Origin: Elusimicrobiota bacterium
GTDB taxonomy: Bacteria; Elusimicrobiota; Elusimicrobia; UBA1565; UBA9628
Length of the DNA: 38,570 bases
NCBI GenBank assembly: GCA_016209035.1
Contig: JACQWX010000112.1
Coordinates: 1 to 38,570 of the forward strand
Direction of reading: 5' to 3'
Of the stretch, positions 30,762 to 38,570 are shown piece by piece (within the stretch, counting starts at the first letter, position 1; each line of letters begins with the position of its first letter). The position numbers and the translations under genes were made by a program. The notes under the pieces were generated by a model. The model searched no databases, was not told where the DNA came from, and saw only the letters and a program-made list of their open reading frames with translations.

Positions 30762-32642
30762 ATGACCGCGACGGACGGCAGGCACGGATTCTTCGGGAGG
30801 CTCTTGAGCGTCGACCTCTCGACGGGGACGTCGCGGGTCGTCGAGTTCGGGACCGCGGACGCCCGCAAGCACTTCCTCGGGTCGGGCCTGGCGGCGAAGA
30901 TCCTGTACTACGACTTCCCCAACGACATGGACCCGCTCGACGAAACGGCGCCGCTCCTCTTCATCTCCGGCCTGTTCACCGGAGGGACCCTTCCCGGCAC
31001 GTCCAAGCTCAGCGTCTGCGCGAAATCCCCCCTCACGGGCATCTGGAACGAGGCCACCGTGGGCGGGCACTGGCCGGCGGAATTCCGCAAGACCGGCTTC
31101 GACGGCGTCATCCTGACCGGGCGATGCCCCGAGCTCTCGATCCTGCACATGACGAAGGCCGGCGTCGCGTTCCAGCCGGCCGCGGGCTTGGCCGGCAAGG
31201 ACGCCTACGAGGCCGGCTCGGCGCTCACGGCCAAGTTCGCGGGCCGCGCGAAGGTCGCCGTGATCGGGCCGGCCGGGGAGGTTGGGCTCCCCATCGCCTC
31301 GATCATGTTCGACCCGCCGATCACGCGCGTCGCGGCGCGCTCCGGCATCGGGGCGGTCATGGGCGCCAAGAGGATCAAGGCCATCGTCGTCGAGGGCGAC
31401 CCCTCCGTCCATTTGCCGATCGCCCGCCCCGATGAGCTCAAGGCCGAGCTGAAGGCGGACATCGAGGAAATCAGGAAAAACACCGTCGGGCTCACCAATT
31501 TCGGCACCTCCGGCGGGGTCGAGGCCGTGGAGAAGTACGGCGACCTGCCGATCAGAAACTGGCAATTGGGGTCCTGGCCGGAGGGAGCCAAGAAGATCTG
31601 CGGCCAGGCCATGCAGCCCCTCATGCTCGACAAGCATTACTCCTGCTACGCCTGCCCGATCCGGTGCGCCAAGATCTACAAGAACGACCGGCTCGGGCTC
31701 CACGGCCACGGCCCCGAGTACGAGACCATAGGCATGCTCGGCGCGAACTGCCTCAACGACGACCCGGAGGCTCTGGCCGAGGCCAACGAATGGTGCAACC
31801 GGTACGGCATCGACACCATCTCCGCGGGCGCCATCGCCGCCTTCGCCATCGAGGCGTACGAGCGCGGCATCATCACGAAAAAGGACACGGGCGGCCTGGG
31901 GCTGGGCTGGGACGGCAAGACCGTCGTGGCGCTCGTCCACAAGATCGGGCGCCAAGAGGACATAGGCCTGACCCTGGGCCTGGGCGTCAAGAGGGCTGCG
32001 GAGAAGCTCGGGAACAACGCCTCCGAGCTCGCGGTCCACACCAAGGGCCTCGAGTACCCCGCCCATGATCCGAGAGGGCACGTGGGCATGGCCCTCAACT
32101 ACGCGACGGCCTGCCGCGGCGCCTGCCATCTCGAGGCCCTCACCTACTTCCTGGACCGCGGCATCCCGGCGGCCGACTTCGGCTACACGACCCCGCCGAA
32201 CCCGCACCTCTCGTCGGACAAGCCGCCCATCGTGGTCAACATGCAGAACTACCTCTCGGTCTTCAATCCCCTGGGCATGTGCAAGTTCCTGTTCGTCGGG
32301 CGGGTGGGGCCCAAGAAGATCGCCCGGTGGCTGCAGCTGGTGTGCGGCTGGGACGCTACGATGGAGGAAGTCCTGCTCACGGGCGAGCGCCTCTTCAACC
32401 TCAAGAGGATGTACAACGTGAAGCTCGGCGTGAGCAGGAAAGACGACATCCTCCCGCCGCGGCTTTTCGCCGAGGCCAAACCCGATGGCTCGGCCAAGGA
32501 CGTGCTCCCGGACCTCGGGAGCATGCTCCACAGGTACTACAAGCTCAGGAGCTGGACCGCGGACGGCATCCCGACGAAGGAGAAGCTCGCAACGCTCGGC
32601 ATCGAGCAGGCGGCCTGCGCCAAGGCCTATGCGCGGCGCTAA
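30762..32642 (+). CDS. tungsten-type aldehyde:ferredoxin oxidoreductase
   Basis: Product of 626 residues, the usual AOR size. It oxidises aldehydes to carboxylates and passes electrons to ferredoxin, using a bis-pterin tungsten (or molybdenum) cofactor and a [4Fe-4S] cluster. Cluster ligands are Cys295, Cys298 and Cys302 (CYACPIRC) and probably Cys507 (PLGMCKF). N-terminal GGTLPGTSKLSV and the pterin-binding GPEYETIGMLGANC segment are typical. AGGAGG seven bases upstream fixes the start. Placed after the aminotransferase it most likely oxidises malonate semialdehyde, a step usually done by an NAD-linked dehydrogenase that is absent here. A MoaD-like gene overlaps its 3' end. Confidence 0.92.
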   Translation: MTATDGRHGFFGRLLSVDLSTGTSRVVEFGTADARKHFLGSGLAAKILYYDFPNDMDPLDETAPLLFISGLFTGGTLPGTSKLSVCAKSPLTGIWNEATVGGHWPAEFRKTGFDGVILTGRCPELSILHMTKAGVAFQPAAGLAGKDAYEAGSALTAKFAGRAKVAVIGPAGEVGLPIASIMFDPPITRVAARSGIGAVMGAKRIKAIVVEGDPSVHLPIARPDELKAELKADIEEIRKNTVGLTNFGTSGGVEAVEKYGDLPIRNWQLGSWPEGAKKICGQAMQPLMLDKHYSCYACPIRCAKIYKNDRLGLHGHGPEYETIGMLGANCLNDDPEALAEANEWCNRYGIDTISAGAIAAFAIEAYERGIITKKDTGGLGLGWDGKTVVALVHKIGRQEDIGLTLGLGVKRAAEKLGNNASELAVHTKGLEYPAHDPRGHVGMALNYATACRGACHLEALTYFLDRGIPAADFGYTTPPNPHLSSDKPPIVVNMQNYLSVFNPLGMCKFLFVGRVGPKKIARWLQLVCGWDATMEEVLLTGERLFNLKRMYNVKLGVSRKDDILPPRLFAEAKPDGSAKDVLPDLGSMLHRYYKLRSWTADGIPTKEKLATLGIEQAACAKAYARR

Positions 32643-32907
32643 GAGGAGCGCGCCGAAGCGGCGGAAAGCCGCGGTCGAGTATAGCATCCTCGCGCACGCC
32701 AATCTGAGGCACTACCTTCCCGGAGCGGACGCCTCGGCCCGGGTCGAGGCGGCCCGGCCCCTGACGGCCCGGGCGCTGCTCAAGAGGCTCGGGATTCCCG
32801 AGGGAGAGGTCATGGCGGTCACGGTCGCGGGCGAGCCCGTGAAGTTCGACCGCGTCCTCGGGAAATCCTGCGCCGTCGAGATCTTCCCAGTTCTCGCGGG
32901 CGGCTAG
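32629..32907 (+). CDS. MoaD/ThiS-like sulfur carrier linked to the AOR
   Basis: Product of 92 residues from the ATG at 32629, which overlaps the AOR stop by 14 bases. The first 13 residues are basic and may not belong to the fold. The beta-grasp body begins VEYSILAHANL and ends in Gly-Gly (VLAGG), the thiocarboxylate-forming terminus. MoaD homologues next to AOR genes are common and are thought to serve tungstopterin synthesis. It is a second copy beside the one at 11619-11843, each beside its own Mo/W enzyme. Confidence 0.8.
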   Translation: MRGAKRSAPKRRKAAVEYSILAHANLRHYLPGADASARVEAARPLTARALLKRLGIPEGEVMAVTVAGEPVKFDRVLGKSCAVEIFPVLAGG

Positions 32908-32931
32908 GACGCGCAAGGGGCGAAAGGAGCC

Positions 32932-33630
32932 ATGGACAAGGTCGTCAAAAGCTCGGACGAGGCGGTGGCCGACATCGGAGACGGCGCGGTCGTCATGTCC
33001 GGGGGCTTCGGCCTTTGCGGCATCCCGGAGAACCTCATCCGCGCGCTCGTAGCCAAGGGATCGAGGAACCTCACGATCATCGCCAACAACCTCGGCTCGA
33101 CCGACTCCAAGGACGGCAAGATATACGGCGTGGGACTCCTCGTCCGCAACGCCCAGGTCAGGAAGTTCATCGGCTCCTTCCCCGGGCCGATCGCGAAGTT
33201 TCCGTGGTTCATGGAGCCATACAGGTCCAAGGCGCTCGAGCTTGAGATCATCCCGCAGGGCACCCTGAACGAAAGGATACGGTGCGCGGCCGCGGGCCTG
33301 GGCGGGTTCTACACGCCCACCGGGGTCGGCACGCCCATCGAGGAAGGCAAGGAGAAGCGCGTGCTCGGCGGCCGCGAGCACATCCTCGAGCTTCCCCTCC
33401 ACGCGGATTTCGCGCTCGTCAAGGCCCACCGAGGCGACCGCTCCGGCAACCTCATCTACCGCCGTTCCGCGAGGAACTACAATCCCGTGATGGCGCCCGC
33501 GGCGTCGGTCACGATCGCCGAGGTCGAGGAACTCTGTGAGGTCGGCGCGTTCGACCCCGACGGCGTCCATACGCCGGGCCTGTTCGTCTCGATGGTGGTG
33601 AAAGGCGAGAGGTATGAAAAAAGGTATTAG
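32932..33630 (+). CDS. 3-oxoacid-type CoA-transferase subunit A
   Basis: Product of 232 residues. Family I CoA-transferase alpha subunit: VMSGGFGLCGIPENLI near the N-terminus, LTIIANNLGS, and the C-terminal KAHRGDRSGNLIYRRSARNYNPVMAPAA region typical of ScoA/AtoD/PcaI. It transfers CoA between an acyl-CoA and a free acid together with subunit B, whose gene overlaps by 17 bases. In this operon activation of malonate (from malonate semialdehyde) or methylmalonate is suggested by position only. AAAGGAG precedes the ATG. Confidence 0.9.
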   Translation: MDKVVKSSDEAVADIGDGAVVMSGGFGLCGIPENLIRALVAKGSRNLTIIANNLGSTDSKDGKIYGVGLLVRNAQVRKFIGSFPGPIAKFPWFMEPYRSKALELEIIPQGTLNERIRCAAAGLGGFYTPTGVGTPIEEGKEKRVLGGREHILELPLHADFALVKAHRGDRSGNLIYRRSARNYNPVMAPAASVTIAEVEELCEVGAFDPDGVHTPGLFVSMVVKGERYEKRY

Positions 33631-34276
33631 CAAGGGCGCCATCGCGGCGCGCGCCTCCCGCGAGGTGAAAGACGGGATGTACGTCAACGTCGGCTACGGC
33701 ATCCCGAACCTCGTGCCGGAGTACCTCGCGGGGCGGGACGTCTTCGTGCACGCCGAAAACGGGATCATCGGCATGGGGCCGCTCGCGCGCAAGGGGCAAG
33801 AGGACCCCGACGTGGTCAACGCCGCCAAGCAGCCGGTTACGATCGTCCCGGGCGGGGCGATCGTCTCCCAGTCGGACTCGTTCATGATCATCCGCGGCGG
33901 CCACCTGGCGATGACCTTCCTCGGCGCGTTCCAGGTCTCCGAGCGGGGCGACCTCGCCAACTGGAAGGGCCCGGGCGACGGCATCCCGGGCATGGGAGGG
34001 GCGATGGATCTCGCCGTCGGGGCGAAGCGCGTCGTCGTGACGATGACGCACACGGACAAAGACGGGGCCCCCAAGATCGTCAAGGAGTGCTCTTTCCCGC
34101 TCACCGGCCGCAAGTGCGTCAGCCTGATCGTGACCGACCTGGCCGTCATCAGGGTCGCCGACAACGGGCTCATCCTCGAGGAAGTGGCGCCGGGCTTCAC
34201 CGCCGCGGAGGTCCAGCGGGCCACCGAGCCGGCCCTGACGGTCTCTCCCGGGCTGAAGGAAATCGCTCCCCCGTGA
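33614..34276 (+). CDS. 3-oxoacid-type CoA-transferase subunit B
   Basis: Product of 220 residues. The catalytic Glu48 lies in HAENGIIGMGP, which forms the glutamyl-CoA intermediate. GYGIPNLVPEYL, SQSDSFMIIRGGHLAMTFLGA and GMGGAMDLAVGAKRVVVTMTH are standard for the beta subunit (ScoB/AtoA/PcaJ). Start and end overlap both neighbours (17 bases with subunit A, GTGA with the permease), so the three are translated together. Confidence 0.92.
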   Translation: MKKGISKGAIAARASREVKDGMYVNVGYGIPNLVPEYLAGRDVFVHAENGIIGMGPLARKGQEDPDVVNAAKQPVTIVPGGAIVSQSDSFMIIRGGHLAMTFLGAFQVSERGDLANWKGPGDGIPGMGGAMDLAVGAKRVVVTMTHTDKDGAPKIVKECSFPLTGRKCVSLIVTDLAVIRVADNGLILEEVAPGFTAAEVQRATEPALTVSPGLKEIAPP

Positions 34277-35814
34277 CCAAGGACGAAGGCAAGCCCGGCC
34301 CCGAGGAGATCGTCGAGCTCTCCGAGGACGTCTCGGTCTCGCCCCTCTACAACCCGGACATCGCCCCGGTGGGCCGGGGGCAGAGGAAGTGGGGCGCTTG
34401 GGACATCGCGGCCCTATGGATCGGGATGTCGGTCTGCATCCCGACCTACATGCTGGCGTCCTCGCTCATCAGCGGAGGGATGAACTGGTGGCAGGCGATC
34501 CTCACGATCCTCCTGGGGAACGTCATCGTCCTCGTGCCCATGACCTTGAACGCCCACGCGGGCACCAAGTACGGCATCCCCTTCCCCGTCTGCTGCCGCG
34601 CGTCTTTCGGCGCGGTCGGGGCGCACATACCCTCGGTGCTGCGGGGGCTGGTGGCCTGCGGGTGGTTCGGCATCCAGACCTGGATCGGGGGCTGGTCCAT
34701 CTACAAGCTCCTGACCGTGTTCTTCCCGTACTGGGACGCGGCTCCGGCGGCGTTCCTCGGGATCAACGCCTGGCAGTTCGCCTGCTTCATGGCCTTCTGG
34801 GCGCTCAATATGGCCGTCTTCCTCAAGGGCATGGAGATGATCCGCCGCGTGGAGGACTGGGGCGCGCCGCTCCTCATCCTGATGGGGCTCGGGCTCCTGG
34901 CCTGGGCCTGTGTCAAGGCCGGGGGCTTTGGCCCCATGCTCTCGTCCCCCTCGCAGTTCGCTCCAGGCGGCGCCAAGGAAGGGAGGTTCTGGTCCTTCTT
35001 CTTCCCGGCCTTGACCGGGATGGTCGGGTTCTGGGCCACGCTGTCTTTGAACATCCCGGACTTCACGCGCTTCGCCCGCAGCCAGAGAGACCAGATGCTC
35101 GGCCAGGCCCTGGGCCTGCCCACCACCATGACCCTCTACTCTTTCATCGGGGTCGCGGTCACGTCGGCTACGGTGGTCATCTTCGGAGAGGCCGTCTGGG
35201 ACCCCATCGTGCTCCTCGCCAAGCTCTCGAACCCCTTCCTGGTGATCCTGTCCATGCTCGCGCTCACCCTCGCGACCCTGACCACGAACATCGCGGCCAA
35301 CATGGTGAGCCCGGCCGTGGGCTTCTCCAACCTAAGCCCCAAGCGAATCTCGCTCAAAGCCGGGGGCGCGATCACCGGCGTGATCGGGATCGCGATACAG
35401 CCGTGGAGGCTGGTGGCCGACCCCACGGGCTACATCTTCACGTGGCTCATCGGCTACTCGGCCCTCCTGGGCGCGGTGGCCGGGGTGATGCTCTGCGACT
35501 ACTTCTGGATCAGGCGCTCCGAGCTGCGCCTGGCGGACCTCTACCGGGAGGACGGGGCCTACGCCTACCGTTCGGGCGTCAATCCCGCGGCCGTCGCCGC
35601 CCTGGCCCTGGGGATTCTCCCGTGCCTTCCCGGCTTCCTGGCCACGGTCAAGGCGGCCGAGTTCGCGCCCTTCTGGACGAACCTCTACCATTACGCCTGG
35701 TTCGTGAGCTTCGGCGTGTCCTTCGCGGCCTACGGGCTGCTTTCGCGCGGCCCCGCAGGCCGGCCCAGCGTCAGGGGCTCTCGCCTCTTCCAGCCGCGGG
35801 GCATCTCCTTGTAG
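34273..35814 (+). CDS. NCS1-family nucleobase permease
   Basis: Product of 513 residues, start GTG overlapping the TGA of CoA-transferase B. About twelve membrane helices; the NCS1 signatures are NPDIAPVGRGQRKWGAWDIAALWIGM at the start, the GIPFPVCCRASFG loop and NIPDFTRFARS in the middle, and CDYFWIRRSELRLADLY near the end. NCS1 carriers import uracil, thymine, hydantoin, allantoin or cytosine with H+ or Na+. The surrounding pathway points to uracil/thymine uptake. The last 85 bases overlap the 3' end of the convergent preA gene, so the C-terminal tail (GPAGRPSVRGSRLFQP) is encoded opposite part of PreA. Confidence 0.92.
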   Translation: MTKDEGKPGPEEIVELSEDVSVSPLYNPDIAPVGRGQRKWGAWDIAALWIGMSVCIPTYMLASSLISGGMNWWQAILTILLGNVIVLVPMTLNAHAGTKYGIPFPVCCRASFGAVGAHIPSVLRGLVACGWFGIQTWIGGWSIYKLLTVFFPYWDAAPAAFLGINAWQFACFMAFWALNMAVFLKGMEMIRRVEDWGAPLLILMGLGLLAWACVKAGGFGPMLSSPSQFAPGGAKEGRFWSFFFPALTGMVGFWATLSLNIPDFTRFARSQRDQMLGQALGLPTTMTLYSFIGVAVTSATVVIFGEAVWDPIVLLAKLSNPFLVILSMLALTLATLTTNIAANMVSPAVGFSNLSPKRISLKAGGAITGVIGIAIQPWRLVADPTGYIFTWLIGYSALLGAVAGVMLCDYFWIRRSELRLADLYREDGAYAYRSGVNPAAVAALALGILPCLPGFLATVKAAEFAPFWTNLYHYAWFVSFGVSFAAYGLLSRGPAGRPSVRGSRLFQPRGISL

Positions 35815-37004
35815 GAGATCAGGCCCGTGACCGGGCAGACGAAGCTGCAGATCATGCAGCTCAGGCACTTGTCCCGGGTCTGGCGGGGCCGGCGCTTCTT
35901 GGCGTCCCAGTCGAGGGCCTGGCCGCCGGCGTCGCGGCAGACTCGGAAGCACTGGCCGCAGCCCACGCACCGGTCGAGGTCGTAGCGGGCCACGCCCTGG
36001 CGCTTGACGTCGAAGGCGCCCGTCTCGTGAAGCTGGGGCAGGGCCTTGCCGATGAGGTCCGGGACGGCCTTGACGCCGCGAAGGGCCATGTAGTCGGAAA
36101 GGCCCTCGATCATGTCACCAACGATGCGGTAGCCGTAGTGGATGATGCCCGTCGTCACCTGGACGGTCGTGGCGCCGGCCAGGATGAACTCCAGCGCGTC
36201 GACCCAGGTCTCGATGCCGCCCATGCCCGAAAGGGGCAGGCCGAGCTCGGGGTTCCGCGCCATCTCGGCCATGAACCGCAAGGCGATGGGCTTGACCGCG
36301 GGGCCCGAGTAGCCGCTGATGGCGCCCTTGCCGAACACGTTGGGCCGCGGGACCAGGTCGTCCAAGCCGATCTCCGAGATGCCCTTGACCGTGTTGATGG
36401 CCGAGATGGCGTCCGCGCCGCCGCGCTTGGCCGCCAGGGCGGGCTCGTTGATGTCCGCGATGTTGGGGGTCATCTTCGCGACCAGGGGGACGTCGGTGAC
36501 CTTTCGGACCGTCGCGGTGAACTTCTCCACCAGGCCGTGGGCCTGCCCGACCTTGCAGCCCGAGCCCTCCACGGTCATGTGCGGGCAGGAGAAATTGAGC
36601 TCGAGCATGTCCGCCCCGGCGTCGGCGGCTGCCCGGCCCAAGTCCGCCCACTCGGCATTGGAGAAGCCCATGATGCTGGCCATGACCACTCGGCCGGGCC
36701 AGCGCTTCTTGAGGTAGGCGATGTCGAGCAGATTGGGCTTCAGGCCCCGGTCCGACGTCTGCTCCACGTTCTGGAGCCCCACCAGCCTCTTGTCGCCGCA
36801 GTGGTAGGCGTGCATCCTCGGCGAGGGATGCGGGATGGAGATGTTGTCGGTCACCATGGACTTGTACGCGACCCCGCCCCACCCGGCCTCGAAGGCCCGC
36901 TCGATCATCTCGGCGCAGTTCGAGACCGGCGAGGAGGAGAGCATGAAGGGGTTCGGCATCCTCTTCCCGCAGAACGTGACGGACAGGTCGGCTTTCTTGG
37001 TCAT
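35730..37004 (-). CDS. preA: dihydropyrimidine dehydrogenase subunit PreA
   Basis: Product of 424 residues. The FMN-binding barrel reduces uracil/thymine to the dihydro form. Visible are NPFMLSSSPVSN, LELNFSCPHM (134-143), and a conserved Cys150 in the loop that supplies the catalytic acid in this family. The C-terminus has two [4Fe-4S] motifs, CVGCGQCFRVC and CLSCMICSFVCP, that take electrons from PreT. Its ATG overlaps the preT stop (ATGA). The C-terminal 20 or so residues after the second cluster are longer than usual and are encoded in the overlap with the permease gene. Confidence 0.93.
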   Translation of the reverse strand: MTKKADLSVTFCGKRMPNPFMLSSSPVSNCAEMIERAFEAGWGGVAYKSMVTDNISIPHPSPRMHAYHCGDKRLVGLQNVEQTSDRGLKPNLLDIAYLKKRWPGRVVMASIMGFSNAEWADLGRAAADAGADMLELNFSCPHMTVEGSGCKVGQAHGLVEKFTATVRKVTDVPLVAKMTPNIADINEPALAAKRGGADAISAINTVKGISEIGLDDLVPRPNVFGKGAISGYSGPAVKPIALRFMAEMARNPELGLPLSGMGGIETWVDALEFILAGATTVQVTTGIIHYGYRIVGDMIEGLSDYMALRGVKAVPDLIGKALPQLHETGAFDVKRQGVARYDLDRCVGCGQCFRVCRDAGGQALDWDAKKRRPRQTRDKCLSCMICSFVCPVTGLISYKEMPRGWKRREPLTLGRPAGPRESSP

Positions 37005-38350
37005 GGGTTTCCTAGATACTCCATGATGGACCGGGCCGCGGTCTTCCCGTCCTGGACGGCCCGGACCACCAGGTCCGAGCCCCGGATGATGTCGCCCCCC
37101 GCGAAGATCCCCCTGGCCGACGTCCGGCAATCATCTTCGTCGGCCCGGATCAACCCTCCCTTGTCCACCGCCACCGATGGGTACCAGTCCGGCGACCCGT
37201 CGGCCGGCTTGTAGCCGATCGCTTCGACCGCGGCCGAGACATCGAGAGTCCACTCGCTTCCCTCGATGGCGACGGGCTTTCTCCTCCCGGATGAGTCCGA
37301 ACCGCCCAGCCTCGTCCTGACGAGCCGGATCGCGGTGAGACCGCCCTTGGAGTCGGCGACGTAGCCGACCGGCTGGCTCAGAAGGATGAAGTGCACGCCT
37401 TCCCTCAGGGCCTCGGCCTTCTCGTCCTCCTCTGCCGGCATCTGGGAAAAGCTCCTGCGGTAGAGCAGGTAGACGTCGCGGCTGCCGAGCCTCAAGGCGG
37501 ACCTGGCGCAGTCGATGGCGACCGAGCCGCCGCCCAGGACCGCGCAGGCCTTCCCCTTGAAGAACCTGCCGACCAGCCTGTGATCACCCTCGCGCAGGGC
37601 GGCCAGGAAGTCCAAGGAGGTGAAAAGCCCCTTGAGATCCCTCCGGGTTCCCGTGAGCCTACGCGGGCTCCATAGCCCTATGGCCAGGAAGACGGCATCG
37701 TATCCGCCGGCCAGCAGCCTCTCCGCCGCGCCCTTCTTGGCCACGGGCGATGAGCACTTGACCTCCACGCCGAGGGCCTTGACGTCCTCGAGCTCTTTCT
37801 TGAGGAACGCGGCCTCGAACCTGAAGGCAGGCACGCCGTATCTGAGCACACCGCCGGGCTCGGGCCGAGCCTCGAACACCGTGACCCGATGCCCGTGCTT
37901 GGCAAGCTCGGCCGCGCAGCTCAATCCCGCCGGCCCCGCCCCGACCACGGCGACCTTCCCCCGGCGCGCCGCCGGCCTCTCGAAGACCTCGCCGTCGAAG
38001 ACCTTGAAGCCCGTCTTCCACGAGTGCTCGATCAGGAAGCGCTGGATCTTCCCGATCCGTATGGGGCGGTCCATGCCGGCAGCGCAGCACTCCCTCTCGC
38101 AGAGGCTGGCGGCGGGGCAGAGGACCCCGCAGGCCCCTCCGAGGATGTTGTTCTCCTTGACGGTGCGGATGGCGCCGGTGATGTTCCCGAAGCGCAGCTT
38201 GCGGATGAACGCCCCCGGATCCGTCCGGGCCGGACATCCCTTGGAGCAGGGCGGATCCTCGCAGAGCAGGCACCTCCCCGCCTCGGCGATCGCCAGGTCC
38301 AGGCCGAACCCTCTTTCTTCCATGCCGCCGAGATTCTTGGGGAAGGTCAC
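37001..38350 (-). CDS. preT: dihydropyrimidine dehydrogenase NAD(P)H subunit PreT
   Basis: Product of 449 residues with a GTG start preceded by AGGAGG. It moves electrons from NAD(P)H through FAD and two Fe-S clusters to PreA. Cluster cysteines are C27, C30, C35 and C39 (CLLCEDPPCSKGC) and C74, C78, C84 and C88. The FAD fold is GAGPAGLS (137-144), followed by EPGGVLRYGVPAFR, a second fold LGGGSVAIDCARSA and the end motif GIFAGGDIIRG. A GltD-like module of the same type is inserted in the molybdenum-enzyme FAD subunit elsewhere in this window. Confidence 0.93.
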   Translation of the reverse strand: MTFPKNLGGMEERGFGLDLAIAEAGRCLLCEDPPCSKGCPARTDPGAFIRKLRFGNITGAIRTVKENNILGGACGVLCPAASLCERECCAAGMDRPIRIGKIQRFLIEHSWKTGFKVFDGEVFERPAARRGKVAVVGAGPAGLSCAAELAKHGHRVTVFEARPEPGGVLRYGVPAFRFEAAFLKKELEDVKALGVEVKCSSPVAKKGAAERLLAGGYDAVFLAIGLWSPRRLTGTRRDLKGLFTSLDFLAALREGDHRLVGRFFKGKACAVLGGGSVAIDCARSALRLGSRDVYLLYRRSFSQMPAEEDEKAEALREGVHFILLSQPVGYVADSKGGLTAIRLVRTRLGGSDSSGRRKPVAIEGSEWTLDVSAAVEAIGYKPADGSPDWYPSVAVDKGGLIRADEDDCRTSARGIFAGGDIIRGSDLVVRAVQDGKTAARSIMEYLGNP

Positions 38351-38377
38351 TTCGTCCTCCTGGAACGCGCATCCGTT

Positions 38378-38403
38378 CTACTACTATAATCTACTACTAT
38401 AAT
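38378..38403. repeat. tandem 13-bp repeat carrying -10-like boxes
   Basis: CTACTACTATAAT occurs twice in direct tandem, without spacer. On the minus strand each unit contains TATAGT; the copy nearer preT (38388-38383) would start transcription about 25 bases upstream of the GTG, leaving room for the ribosome site. On the plus strand each unit contains a perfect TATAAT that could serve a gene beyond the right edge. No clear -35 hexamer is visible. Confidence 0.55.
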
Positions 38404-38570
38404 CTACGCTGATGCGCAAGAGCCTCCGACTCTCGACCTCACCCACTTTTCCCTGAGGGCTGACGGGCCAGCCTGCCCGATTCAAATCATGCTCGGGGTC
38501 CTGCCGCCGGTGGGGCCCATCGGCCTCTGCTCGCTCGTCGTGCATCGGGATTGACTGGCGGACGCTCGCA
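38404..38570. other. right-end interval without recognised gene
   Basis: No convincing gene, RNA or hairpin is visible in these last 167 bases. The longest plus-strand start (ATG at about 38489) closes after some 20 codons. It may contain the upstream region of a gene outside the window. Confidence 0.4.

Noticed and set aside
34389-37214. A very long plus-strand frame crossing the permease and preA genes.
   Set aside because: It is a chance open frame. The permease in the other plus frame and preA on the minus strand carry the real motifs.
38480-38510. A tRNA T-loop-like string (GATTCAAATC) near the right edge.
   Set aside because: The flanking bases do not pair to make a T-stem and no acceptor or anticodon arms are present.

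Overview
The window is a GC-rich bacterial chromosome segment, gene-dense on both strands, with many stop/start overlaps (ATGA or GTGA). Several points fit a diderm bacterium with anaerobic metabolism, possibly a high-GC uncultivated lineage such as Elusimicrobiota or a relative: a PorV/PorQ-like outer-membrane protein beside an exported protease with an FlgD-type C-terminal domain, a tungsten-type aldehyde:ferredoxin oxidoreductase, a molybdenum hydroxylase, and reductive pyrimidine catabolism. This placement is inference; there is no rRNA or tRNA marker in the window.

Left end (1-3302): a lower-GC accessory patch. It holds a transposase-like 3' fragment, about 880 bp without a gene, and an m4C-type DNA methyltransferase. 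A PD-(D/E)XK-type restriction endonuclease converges on the methyltransferase, and a small excisionase-type HTH protein is divergent from the endonuclease.

Molybdenum-enzyme region (3299-11843): a leftward five-gene operon encodes the [2Fe-2S], molybdopterin and FAD subunits of a xanthine dehydrogenase/hydroxybenzoyl-CoA-reductase-type enzyme, then a PAP2-type membrane phosphatase and an exported amidohydrolase. The FAD subunit is split by a complete inserted GltD-like NAD(P)H oxidoreductase module. Divergent from it are xdhC and a MoaD/ThiS-like sulfur carrier.

Middle (11853-21564): an exported caspase-like protein carries two Tudor-like repeats. A compact rightward cluster follows: a THEP1-type NTPase, an ECF transporter (fused double ATPase, S-like and T-like subunits) and a TrmO-like protein with an extra domain. 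Next is the most remarkable gene, at 16978-19428. Its N-terminal site-2-protease-like membrane domain (HEMGH) is fused to an enolase whose two domains are in circularly permuted order, with the active-site residues kept. A perfect 18-bp-arm palindrome follows, then a PhzF-like isomerase and a divergent exported protein of unknown function.

Export operon (21572-26941, leftward): an M6-type metalloprotease, a PorV-like barrel protein and a large degenerate PPDK-like protein.

Right end (27056-38350): a pyrimidine degradation locus. Rightward genes encode a beta-ureidopropionase-type amidohydrolase, dihydropyrimidinase, a class III aminotransferase, a tungsten AOR, a MoaD-like protein, CoA-transferase subunits A and B, and an NCS1 permease. 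Convergent to these are PreA and PreT (dihydropyrimidine dehydrogenase). Together they suggest uracil/thymine import and reduction, ring opening, decarbamoylation to beta-alanine, transamination to malonate semialdehyde, ferredoxin-linked oxidation to malonate, and CoA activation.
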